64,000 nucleotides of DNA, from assembly GCF_032050975.1 (NCBI RefSeq), contig NZ_CP116967.1, positions 2,849,001 to 2,913,000 of the forward strand, written 5' to 3'. Shown here one piece after another: positions 10,060 through 17,305 of the stretch (position 1 is its first letter; each line of letters begins with the position of its first letter). The translations under genes were made by a program, and so were the position numbers. This DNA comes from Candidatus Nitrospira allomarina. GTDB taxonomy: Bacteria > Nitrospirota > Nitrospiria > Nitrospirales > UBA8639. Under the pieces are notes generated by a model, which saw only the letters and a program-made list of their open reading frames with translations, had not been told where the DNA came from and made no database searches.

Positions 10060-11715
10060 ATGAATAAACAAGTCCTCATCATCAATATTACCCGGATGGG
10101 AGATTTGATTCAGATGGTTCCTCTGCTTGCGCGGTTGGAGGAAGAATGGCCTGGTGTGGCCATTGATCTAATTGTTGATAAAGAGTTTGCCCATGTGGCC
10201 AGCCTAATTCCTGGCATTCGACAGGTGTTGATGTTTGACTTTCAGCTGCTGATGGATGAAAGCCGGGTGCGAGCCCGCGATGTGGTAGCTCTTTACCAAG
10301 ATCTTGCTCGTTGGGCACAGCCATTGCTCCAGGTTGGATACGATCGTGTGGTGAACCTCACATTTAATCGACGCAGTGCCTTTCTGGTTAAATATGTTGG
10401 ATGTGCAGATGAGCGAGGAATGACCACGGCTCAGGATGGAAGTTTTATCGTGAAAAATCCTTGGATGAAATATTTCGTGGATTTTCATGTGTATCGGCAA
10501 TTGAATCGCTTCAATATTGTTGATCTGTTTTCGCTTGGTGGAAGTGGGCCTGGAGCCTTTCATCCCATTCGCTTGCAAGTCCCGCCTCCGATACGGGAAT
10601 GGGCGCGGATCTATTTACGGCAAGCAGGAAACCCCAATGAATGGATTGGCATCCAAGTCGGTGCAAGTGATCCGATGAAGGCCTGGCGACCGGAATATTT
10701 TGGCCAAGCGATGGCACACCTCAGTCAGCAACGACAAGTGGGGTTTGTCCTGATTGGCACGAAGAAAGAAGAAGCAGATGTTCAGGAGGCAATTCGGTGT
10801 TACCGCCAGGCGGGAGGCCAGGGAATCCTCTGCGAAGCGGTTGGGCAAACCACCGTTCCACAACTGATCGGATTGCTTGAACACTGTCAGTTGATGGTCA
10901 CTAATGATACGGGACCCATGCACATGGCGGTGGGCGTGAATACTCCAGTCCTCAATGTGTCGGTGGGTCATGTAGATTTTTGGGAAACAGGGCCATTTGG
11001 GCCAGGAAACTGGGTGATTCAGCCGGATATCATTTGTGGGCCTTGTGGATTCGATAAGATCTGCCCGCATCACGCCTGTAAAGACCATATTATTCCTCGG
11101 GAGGTTGCTGAGCTCTGTTTGCATCTTTTAGGTGTTCGTCCCTTTCCCAAATTGTCCTCCCAAATTCGTGTTTATGAGGGCGGTGTCAATGAGGATCACT
11201 TAGGAACATTTATATTACGAGCGGGGACTGAAGACTCGAGAGTCGCCTGGTATGCAGAGTTTTGGCGTCAATATTGGTATGAATCTTTTACGGGTATCTC
11301 AAGCCGGGTTTCTAATTCCAACGGATCTCCACCTGATTTGCAGGAATGTGAGGAACTCTGGTGTTTCTTGGCTCCCCAGCTTAATCAGTTGTGTAGGCAA
11401 GCGGACATGGTCTTGGACCTCTGTCGACAAAGGCCTATTCCCGTTGATCTATTGAAGGAGGCGCAACGTCAATTATCAGTCGATACTTTGGCCATGCAGC
11501 AGGTGGCCCAATCCTCATTAGCCTTTGGTCCTTTAGCGATGGCCTTCTTCCGAGAGACATTTAGTTTGGAGGCTGCGACTCTCGCCGACATGGCCGAGGA
11601 AAATGCTCTGGCGTACCATGCGTTCCGAACCCGCGCGGGTGAAAATTTGACACAATTGGCCGAGAGGATTACTCATGATCCAAGGAGGATTCGATATGCG
11701 TGTGAAATTGGATGA
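10060..11715 (+). CDS. GT9 (heptosyltransferase-like) glycosyltransferase with long C-terminal extension
   Basis: The frame is open from 9985, but homology starts at the ATG at 10060 (MNKQVLIINITRMGDLIQMVP), giving 551 residues. The first 350 are a GT9 enzyme with the TRMGDLIQ loop and TNDTGPMHMAVGV donor-binding block. A Cys-rich stretch CGPCGFDKICPHHAC, also found in WaaF/WaaC-type proteins, follows. The last 180 residues are a helical extension with no family I recognise, starting with a Trp/Tyr-rich segment (WYAEFWRQYWYESF). It ends inside the start of the small gene at 11696, so the two are coupled. Likely part of the flagellin glycosylation set. Confidence 0.78.
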   Translation: MNKQVLIINITRMGDLIQMVPLLARLEEEWPGVAIDLIVDKEFAHVASLIPGIRQVLMFDFQLLMDESRVRARDVVALYQDLARWAQPLLQVGYDRVVNLTFNRRSAFLVKYVGCADERGMTTAQDGSFIVKNPWMKYFVDFHVYRQLNRFNIVDLFSLGGSGPGAFHPIRLQVPPPIREWARIYLRQAGNPNEWIGIQVGASDPMKAWRPEYFGQAMAHLSQQRQVGFVLIGTKKEEADVQEAIRCYRQAGGQGILCEAVGQTTVPQLIGLLEHCQLMVTNDTGPMHMAVGVNTPVLNVSVGHVDFWETGPFGPGNWVIQPDIICGPCGFDKICPHHACKDHIIPREVAELCLHLLGVRPFPKLSSQIRVYEGGVNEDHLGTFILRAGTEDSRVAWYAEFWRQYWYESFTGISSRVSNSNGSPPDLQECEELWCFLAPQLNQLCRQADMVLDLCRQRPIPVDLLKEAQRQLSVDTLAMQQVAQSSLAFGPLAMAFFRETFSLEAATLADMAEENALAYHAFRTRAGENLTQLAERITHDPRRIRYACEIG

Positions 11716-12244
11716 AGACATTTGGGAGGTGAGTGATAGTGCTCAGTTAGGCCAAGTTCTAGCTGATTTGAGTGATCGGGCACAGGCTAAAGGGTGTTTG
11801 GTGACAGAATTGTTGGTTGGCAATCGAAAAATGACTGATCGGGAGTTGGTGTCTCCCACCCTGGCCAAAGTGGTCAGCACTTTTGGTTCCATCGCAGCGG
11901 TGAGTAAACGTTTGGAAAACATTGTGGAATATTCTCAAAAAACTGGAGATAAATTCGGACAACAGGTCCGTCTTCAAGGCCAAAGTTTTGTCATTAAATT
12001 TCGTCAAGGACATGGAAGTTTTCGGCAGTTAGACCAATGGTTTGGACAAATGGCGGATTACCTTGAGTGGCTGCAGGTTCATGAGTCTGTAGGCCTCAAG
12101 AAGCCTGAAGTTCTTGAAGAGTTGGCCTGTTGGGTCAATGAACTCATGAAGGCCCGAGAAATTGAAGATGTCGTTCGAATTGCAGACATGTTGGAATATG
12201 AAGTGCTCCCTCGTCTAGCTTTAAGCATTGCGCCCACAAGGTGA
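11696..12244 (+). CDS. Conserved hypothetical protein preceding flagellin
   Basis: The ATG at 11696 has a consensus AAGGAGG at 11682-11688, so this start is preferred over the upstream ATG at 11675. The product has 182 residues, is soluble, acidic and mostly helical, with no signal peptide, membrane segment or motif I recognise. It overlaps the end of the GT9 gene by 20 bases and is the last gene before the flagellin promoter, so it is probably translated together with the glycosyltransferases. A helper or regulatory role in flagellin modification is possible, but nothing in the sequence proves it. Confidence 0.65.
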   Translation: MRVKLDEDIWEVSDSAQLGQVLADLSDRAQAKGCLVTELLVGNRKMTDRELVSPTLAKVVSTFGSIAAVSKRLENIVEYSQKTGDKFGQQVRLQGQSFVIKFRQGHGSFRQLDQWFGQMADYLEWLQVHESVGLKKPEVLEELACWVNELMKAREIEDVVRIADMLEYEVLPRLALSIAPTR

Positions 12245-12334
12245 ACGCGGGTGTCTTTCCGACCCAAAGCGGCTGGTCTGGCAGGTAAACAGGGGTTCAT
12301 TGAGGAAAAATTATGGATGACGGGAAACCACCTC

Positions 12335-12361
12335 TCAAGTTTTTTTCTTGATGGTCGATAC
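12335..12361 (+). promoter_or_regulatory. Sigma-28 (FliA) type promoter of flagellin
   Basis: TCAAGTTT at 12335-12342, an 11-base spacer and GTCGATAC at 12354-12361 match the enteric sigma-28 consensus TAAAGTTT-N11-GCCGATAA at 7 of 8 and 6 of 8 positions with exact spacing. Transcription would start near 12368 and leave a leader of about 115 bases before the flagellin ATG. Confidence 0.75.
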
Positions 12362-12438
12362 ATACGAGTGAAGTTAAAATTGGTTCAATTCACAAACCCT
12401 AAGGAGGCCTATCGGCTCACCTGATTTACTTTCACCCC

Positions 12439-12456
12439 CAAAGGACGGATCCTTTG
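12439..12456 (+). promoter_or_regulatory. Hairpin in the flagellin leader, possible CsrA-type site
   Basis: CAAAGGA and TCCTTTG form a perfect 7-bp stem with loop CGGA, 14 bases before the AAGGAGG ribosome site of flagellin. A GGA in a hairpin loop together with a GGA inside the ribosome site is the arrangement bound by CsrA on flagellin mRNAs in other bacteria. Binding here is inference only. Confidence 0.4.
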
Positions 12457-12481
12457 AGGCCCAGCCATCAAGGAGGAATGT

Positions 12482-13309
12482 ATGGCACTTGTCGTTAACA
12501 ACAACATTGCGTCAATCAACGCCCAACGAAATTTGGGCGTGAACAGTGCTCAATTGGAAGGGTCTGTCTCCCGTCTGTCTTCGGGTTTGCGGATTACCCG
12601 GGCGGCGGACGATGCGGCAGGATTAGGAATTTCGGAAACTTTACGTGCGCAAATTCGTAGTATTAATCAAGCGGTGAGAAATTCTAATGACGGCATTAGT
12701 TTGCTGGCGATTGCAGACGGTGGTGCGGAAGGTATCGGTAATTTGTTGGGTCGGCTTCGGGAACTCGCCGAGCAGTCGGCCAGTGGAATTCTTGGCTCCA
12801 ATGAGCGGTCCTTCCTGGATCAGGAATTTGTCGCCCTCCGTTCCGAAATTGATCGAATTTCTTCTGTGACCGAGTTTAATGGAGTGAAATTATTAAGTGG
12901 AACGGATAACAATTCCTTGAGCATTCAAATCGGTTTCCGAAGCTCAGCGAATGATACGCTGTCCATCGCCCTCAATGATTTGACTACTAGTGCAATAGGT
13001 CTGACCTCGGTCAATGTGTCGACTTCTGGTAATGCCTTAAGCGCTCTTTCCAATATTGATAGTGCGATTAGTGCCGTCGCGACTGCTCGAGCGAATATCG
13101 GGTCCTTACAAAACCGGATTGATGCTGCAGTCGGAAATCTGCAGGTGGCTGGTGAGAATATCACCGCCGCTGAATCACGGATTCGTGATGCTGACATCGC
13201 CTTCGAAACAGCAAAGTTCGTCCGGAATCAAATTTTGGTTCAGGCGGGCACCTCAATTTTGGCTCAAGCCAATACGTTGCCTCAGCAAGCCCTTGCCTTG
13301 CTGCAGTAA
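12482..13309 (+). CDS. fliC: Flagellin
   Basis: The 275-residue flagellin polymerises into the flagellar filament after export. The N-terminal D0/D1 region (VNNNIASINAQRNL, SRLSSGLRITRAADDAAGL) and the C-terminal D1/D0 region (RIRDADIAFETAKF, TSILAQANTLPQQALALL) are complete. The variable middle is short (about residues 140-190), so outer domains D2/D3 are nearly absent. The Ser/Thr-rich central loop offers possible O-glycosylation sites, consistent with the glycosyltransferases upstream. The AAGGAGG site lies just before the ATG. The gene is monocistronic in appearance, with a sigma-28 promoter before it and a strong terminator after it. Confidence 0.97.
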   Translation: MALVVNNNIASINAQRNLGVNSAQLEGSVSRLSSGLRITRAADDAAGLGISETLRAQIRSINQAVRNSNDGISLLAIADGGAEGIGNLLGRLRELAEQSASGILGSNERSFLDQEFVALRSEIDRISSVTEFNGVKLLSGTDNNSLSIQIGFRSSANDTLSIALNDLTTSAIGLTSVNVSTSGNALSALSNIDSAISAVATARANIGSLQNRIDAAVGNLQVAGENITAAESRIRDADIAFETAKFVRNQILVQAGTSILAQANTLPQQALALLQ

Positions 13310-13317
13310 TCAGTCAT

Positions 13318-13353
13318 AAGGAGAAACCGGGGCTAAGTCCCGGTTTCTCCTTT
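13318..13353 (+). terminator. Rho-independent terminator of flagellin
   Basis: A perfect 14-bp stem (AAGGAGAAACCGGG paired with CCCGGTTTCTCCTT) with loop GCTAAGT runs into TTT, 9 bases after the flagellin stop codon. It should separate flagellin from flaG. Confidence 0.88.
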
Positions 13354-13376
13354 AAGAAAGTTGGGGTTAACCCATT

Positions 13377-13775
13377 ATGATTTCAACACTTTCTGACAGC
13401 GCCTCTTTCATAAATATCTCAGTTGGAAATGAGATTCGCGTACGGGATGGACAAAAGCCCTTACCGGGGGATGCTCAGCGCCCATTCGAAAAAAAAGCAC
13501 CAGTTTTTCCCACTGACTCTACTGAAAGTTACACGGTCAACACCCCATTAACAACTGCGCAGGTACAAGCGACCGTGACTCGACTCCAAGAATTATTGAA
13601 GCATGTCGATCCCCGTATTGAAATATCTTTAGAAAAGGATATTAATCAGGTTGTTTTTCGGGTCGTGGATCAAGAGTCCGGTGATCTTATCCGACAAATA
13701 CCCTCAGAGAACATGATAGAACTTGAACGATTTATTACTGGACAGATCGGACTGTTTGTGGAAGAGGACATCTAA
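13377..13775 (+). CDS. flaG: FlaG family protein
   Basis: This 132-residue protein has the FlaG domain in its C-terminal half (about 55-132), with LEKDINQVVFRVVDQESGDLIRQIP, the hallmark of the family (split here only by eye). FlaG affects filament length and is usually encoded between flagellin and FliD, exactly as here. The N-terminal half is low-complexity and Pro/Ser-rich. It follows the flagellin terminator, so it needs its own promoter or read-through; I see no clear sigma-28 site in the 23-base gap. Confidence 0.85.
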   Translation: MISTLSDSASFINISVGNEIRVRDGQKPLPGDAQRPFEKKAPVFPTDSTESYTVNTPLTTAQVQATVTRLQELLKHVDPRIEISLEKDINQVVFRVVDQESGDLIRQIPSENMIELERFITGQIGLFVEEDI

Positions 13776-13896
13776 ATCACAGTTCGATCCATTGGTTCTA
13801 TTCATAAGGCGCAAGTCCAGACACATGAGAGACCGGGTTGGCCGCATGTCGATTTGGTGCCTCTTCACGGGATATCAAAAAATAAAGGCGTAGGAC

Positions 13897-15312
13897 ATGG
13901 CTATTAGTTTTGGTGGACTCGGTAATGGTGTCGATTTTGGGCCAATAGTTGACGCTCTAGTCCAAGCAAAACGGCTACCGATTGATGGGCTGACCACGCG
14001 TAAACTCGATGCACAAAAAAAACAAACCGAATTGGGCTTGCTGGGGGCAAAACTGGTAAGTTTTCAAGGTCTGGCCAGCAGCCTTCGCACTCGGGTGAGT
14101 TTTAATAAAAACCAAGTCAATGTCGCTTCTGCCAGTGCGCAGACTCCCTTGTCTGCGAGTGTGTCTTCGGCGGCGGCCCCAGGCACCTATCAGGTGACGG
14201 TGAATCAGCTTGCGTCCGCCCATCAAATTATATCTAAGGCCTCCACAGCGGTTTCCTCAACCGATACCGATATTGTCAGTGGAGCATCGGGGACTTTTCA
14301 ATTTCAGGTGGGGAGTGGTGCGGTTCAAACGATAAATCTAAACGCGGACAGCACATTGGAAGATTTGCGTGCCGCGATTAACGATTTGGGTGCGGGAGTG
14401 AGTGGCTCAATTTTAAATACGGGTAGCGAGGGAACCCCCCAATTTCGTCTTGTCTTATCTGCGAATGAAACAGGAGTGGATCATACCATCACGATTGTTG
14501 CTGATGACACAACATTGAATACCGTTGCCACAGGAGTAGATACGTTTCAGTCTGCCCAAGATTCTGAAGTGGTTTTGGGAACGACGGATGTCGGAGCTGG
14601 TACCACGGCGATTACCATCAATCGATCAACGAATACCCTGTCAGATGTGATTGACGGCCTGACTCTTAATCTCCAAGCCATTGATACCACTAATCCTGTC
14701 TCCATCTCAGTGACCCAGGATAACGCAGCGGTTAAAGAAGCGATTTCCGAATTTGTAGCGGGGTATAATGATATTGTCTCCTTCGTGAATGAACGAACTT
14801 TCTATAATACAGAAACAAAAGAACGAGGAATTTTCGTTGGAGAGAGTTTGGCTCGTAATATTCTTGATAGAGTCAGGGAGTCGGTCTTTTCCCAAATCAG
14901 TGGTCTGACGACCTATACGGGAGTTTCCCGAATTGGATTCGAAACCCAAGCAACAGATGGGACAATCAAGCTCAACGAAGCAACGTTAGATTCGGCGTTG
15001 AGCACCAACTTTTCGGCGGTCCGGGACTTGTTTGTTAAGAACGTCACCACAGGGACAAATGGAATCGCTGAAGTCGTGGTCAATGCCATTGACGGGTTAG
15101 ATGACATCGCGACAGGCTCTCTGACCATTCGGCAAAAGGCGTTGACAAAACAAGTAAATGATTTTACCAATCAAATATCTTTTAAAGAAGAAGCTTTGGC
15201 TCGATTTGAAGAACAACAACGTTTGAAATTTGCCAATTTAGATGGATTATTGGCCAGATTGCAAGGGCAGTTGAACCAGTTGCAAAATGCCTTTCCATCG
15301 ATTAATCGCTAA
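13897..15312 (+). CDS. fliD: Flagellar hook-associated protein 2 (filament cap)
   Basis: This 471-residue FliD forms the cap under which flagellin subunits insert at the filament tip. The N-terminal FliD domain begins with SFGGLGNGVDFGPIVDALV, and a central FliD-C region ends in coiled-coil helices (about 415-471; LARFEEQQRLKFANLDGLL). The length is normal for the family. It is followed 15 bases later by fliS, the usual order fliD-fliS-fliT. Confidence 0.95.
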   Translation: MAISFGGLGNGVDFGPIVDALVQAKRLPIDGLTTRKLDAQKKQTELGLLGAKLVSFQGLASSLRTRVSFNKNQVNVASASAQTPLSASVSSAAAPGTYQVTVNQLASAHQIISKASTAVSSTDTDIVSGASGTFQFQVGSGAVQTINLNADSTLEDLRAAINDLGAGVSGSILNTGSEGTPQFRLVLSANETGVDHTITIVADDTTLNTVATGVDTFQSAQDSEVVLGTTDVGAGTTAITINRSTNTLSDVIDGLTLNLQAIDTTNPVSISVTQDNAAVKEAISEFVAGYNDIVSFVNERTFYNTETKERGIFVGESLARNILDRVRESVFSQISGLTTYTGVSRIGFETQATDGTIKLNEATLDSALSTNFSAVRDLFVKNVTTGTNGIAEVVVNAIDGLDDIATGSLTIRQKALTKQVNDFTNQISFKEEALARFEEQQRLKFANLDGLLARLQGQLNQLQNAFPSINR

Positions 15313-15327
15313 AGAGAGGATGCTTGT

Positions 15328-15720
15328 ATGATGGTTGGTGCTCAGTCGTATGCAAACACGCAAATCCAAACTGCGTCTTCTGTTCAAGTGATTGTGTTGT
15401 TATATGATGGGGCTATTTCTTCTATGAAACTCGCGCAAGAGGGGATGTCCACGTTAAATTATCAGGATAAGGCTCGTTTTCTCGATCGTGCCCTTCGAGT
15501 GATTGGGGAATTATCGGCCTCCCTCAATATGGAGGAAGGCGGCGGGATCGCGCAAGATTTACGTCGTATGTATGAATACATTCAATTTGAGTTGACTCAA
15601 GCCAATCTGAAAAATGAACCCCGCCGCTTAGAAGGCCCAATCCGGTGTCTGTCTCTTATCCGAGAGGCCTGGCTTGATTTGGCTGTTCAAGGTACTAAGC
15701 CTCAGGTGGTCGGGATATAA
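15328..15720 (+). CDS. fliS: Flagellin export chaperone FliS
   Basis: The 130-residue helical FliS keeps flagellin unfolded in the cytoplasm before export. The N-terminal YANTQIQTASSVQVIVLLYDGAI pattern (two shorter blocks, YANTQIQT and LLYDGAI) is diagnostic, as is the region around DRALRVIGELSASL. AGAGAGGA precedes the start; a second ATG follows directly. The next gene starts 14 bases after its stop. Confidence 0.95.
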   Translation: MMVGAQSYANTQIQTASSVQVIVLLYDGAISSMKLAQEGMSTLNYQDKARFLDRALRVIGELSASLNMEEGGGIAQDLRRMYEYIQFELTQANLKNEPRRLEGPIRCLSLIREAWLDLAVQGTKPQVVGI

Positions 15721-15733
15721 CCACCGGTGCCGC

Positions 15734-16045
15734 ATGTCTGATGCCGACTGTTTGTTAGAACAGCTTACCCAAGATGCCATAGAGGCAGCTCGACTTGGTC
15801 AATGGGATCAAGTCATTGCTCTCTATGATCAGCGCATGTCGCAGGGACCACCACAATCTCTTTCTTTGAAGGCCATTCAGTCCCTTGTGGAATCTGATCA
15901 ATGGCTCATTGCCAGAGTTAAAGAAGTGCAAGGGGCAATCAACCAACAACTGAATGATATTCAAGATCAACGACGGAAATTAGGGGTTCTTAAGCGACAG
16001 TGGAGAGACCCGACAACCCCGGCTCGACATCTTCTGACCATCTGA
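15734..16045 (+). CDS. FliT-like flagellar chaperone (probable)
   Basis: The frame opens at 15674, but that part overlaps fliS; the ATG at 15734 (MSDADCLLEQL) gives 103 residues. The protein is all-helical with a WDQVIALYDQR segment and a later helix IARVKEVQGAINQQLNDI, the layout of FliT-type proteins, which are short, poorly conserved and encoded after fliS. FliT binds FliD and, in enterics, restrains FlhDC. Identity rests mainly on position and size. Confidence 0.55.
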   Translation: MSDADCLLEQLTQDAIEAARLGQWDQVIALYDQRMSQGPPQSLSLKAIQSLVESDQWLIARVKEVQGAINQQLNDIQDQRRKLGVLKRQWRDPTTPARHLLTI

Positions 16046-16364
16046 CTGTGGAAGGGCATGTTGAAAGGTTTGTCATGCGCTGCACCATGGGAATCTCGCC
16101 ACAGAACAACCTCCAAATCTTTTCCTGACATGATGGAATTTCCCTGTCACAATTTTGACGAAGAGAGTCAAGGTACTCCTAATCGATAAAGAAAGAATTC
16201 CCCATGTTTCCTTCTGCCCTACATTTCTCTGGAAAAACCGCCGAAAAGAAAGATGCGCTGTCCAGGTATGACAATTGCGAGATTGCATTCCATAGGGATG
16301 AGATATCCATTTTTAGAGGATGCCACGGCTGGTTGTTTAGCCCTCTATTTAAGGGGACGACAGG
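16046..16364. other. Intergenic stretch, nothing recognised
   Basis: About 320 bases between the FliT-like gene and the DHp-like stub. Only short frames on both strands are open. An ATCGATAA at about 16179 resembles a sigma-28 -10 box, but no -35 box stands 11 bases upstream. No repeat, RNA or terminator was recognised. Confidence 0.4.
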
Positions 16365-16613
16365 ATGACTCAACAATTAGCATCATCTGAAAAATCTTTG
16401 TCAGTATTGACAGAAAATTCTGTACAAAACGGGAAATTATTACATTCGCTCTCCAATAAATTGTTGCCTATTGTGGTGTTTTCCCAGTTAGCACTACGTC
16501 GGTGCGAAGATGAACAGCTGAAGCGACAATTGGAAAAAATTCATGGGGCTGCCGAACAAGCCAGGGATATTCTTTTGGAAATTCGCAGCCTTCAAGCCGC
16601 GAGGAATCCCTAA
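16365..16613 (+). CDS. Orphan DHp-like small protein (histidine kinase H-box without kinase domain)
   Basis: The 82-residue protein contains HSLSNKLLPIVVFSQLALRR at about residues 27-46 and then a second helix rich in Leu, Ala and Arg (LEKIHGAAEQARDIL). This looks like the dimerisation and phosphoacceptor (DHp) helical hairpin of hybrid histidine kinases, whose H-box often reads H(D/E)FNN.L.PI.G...L. No ATPase domain or sensor follows; the frame ends with a normal stop. GGGGACGACAGG precedes the ATG. It lies between flagellar chaperones and a PilZ-like gene, so a role in a phosphorelay for motility is conceivable. Confidence 0.6.
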   Translation: MTQQLASSEKSLSVLTENSVQNGKLLHSLSNKLLPIVVFSQLALRRCEDEQLKRQLEKIHGAAEQARDILLEIRSLQAARNP

Positions 16614-16699
16614 TATGAAAGCTGTGTTTTAAGACTCCTTAGTGTTGGTATTCCTTTTGATTATGTGTGATGACAGGGCGATTCTTATAAAGGTGGCTT

Positions 16700-17305
16700 A
16701 TGGATATCGTGGCTTCTGAGGATCGACGTCAAGATTGCCGTGTAGATGTGCCTGTGTGTCTGTGGGTTGAGATTCCTCTAGCCTTTTCTTATGAAATGAT
16801 TGATCTTGATGGGGCAGAATTCAGCCAGTGGCAATGGGATGAGCTAGCGGTCTCCCCGGATTTAGTGAAAGCGATGGTGGATGAGAAGGACCTTACCATC
16901 CGTGATCCTTTACTCTTACAGATGGTCACGCGTATTGACTGGATGTTGACATCCATTCTCCGGACATTGGGAAAAGATAAAAATCTCAAGGGGGCCATTC
17001 CAGAATTAACGACAGTGAGCCTATGCGGTTCCGGAATTAAGTTTTATTCTGAAGACTCATATCCCCTTGATTCTTTTCTCGTTCTACGCCTCATTTTGCG
17101 GCCATTTATACCGATTCAGGCCGTTGGGAAAATTGTTAGGGTAGATGCTAAATCAAAAGGCAAGGAACAAGGATTTGAGATCGCGGTGGAATTCACCAAA
17201 ATTTCTTCTGATGATCGCGAAGCGATTATTCGACACACACTTCGGTCTCAAGCCACCATTCAACGGCTTCGCCTCAAGCAACCTGTCGATTCCGTCCTTG
17301 ACTAG
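16700..17305 (+). CDS. PilZ-like domain protein
   Basis: This 201-residue cytoplasmic protein starts with a basic RRQDCR motif (residues 9-14) that fits the RxxxR c-di-GMP contact of PilZ domains. Its second half has TVSLCGSGIKF, close to the D/NxSxxG motif but with Thr at the first position, followed by PLDSFLVLRLIL and GFEIAVEF strands. The middle is helical (about 40-105). This split arrangement resembles flagellar brake-type proteins. Weakly conserved motif residues make c-di-GMP binding uncertain. AAAGGTGG precedes the ATG. It overlaps the next gene by 8 bases. Confidence 0.55.
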   Translation: MDIVASEDRRQDCRVDVPVCLWVEIPLAFSYEMIDLDGAEFSQWQWDELAVSPDLVKAMVDEKDLTIRDPLLLQMVTRIDWMLTSILRTLGKDKNLKGAIPELTTVSLCGSGIKFYSEDSYPLDSFLVLRLILRPFIPIQAVGKIVRVDAKSKGKEQGFEIAVEFTKISSDDREAIIRHTLRSQATIQRLRLKQPVDSVLD

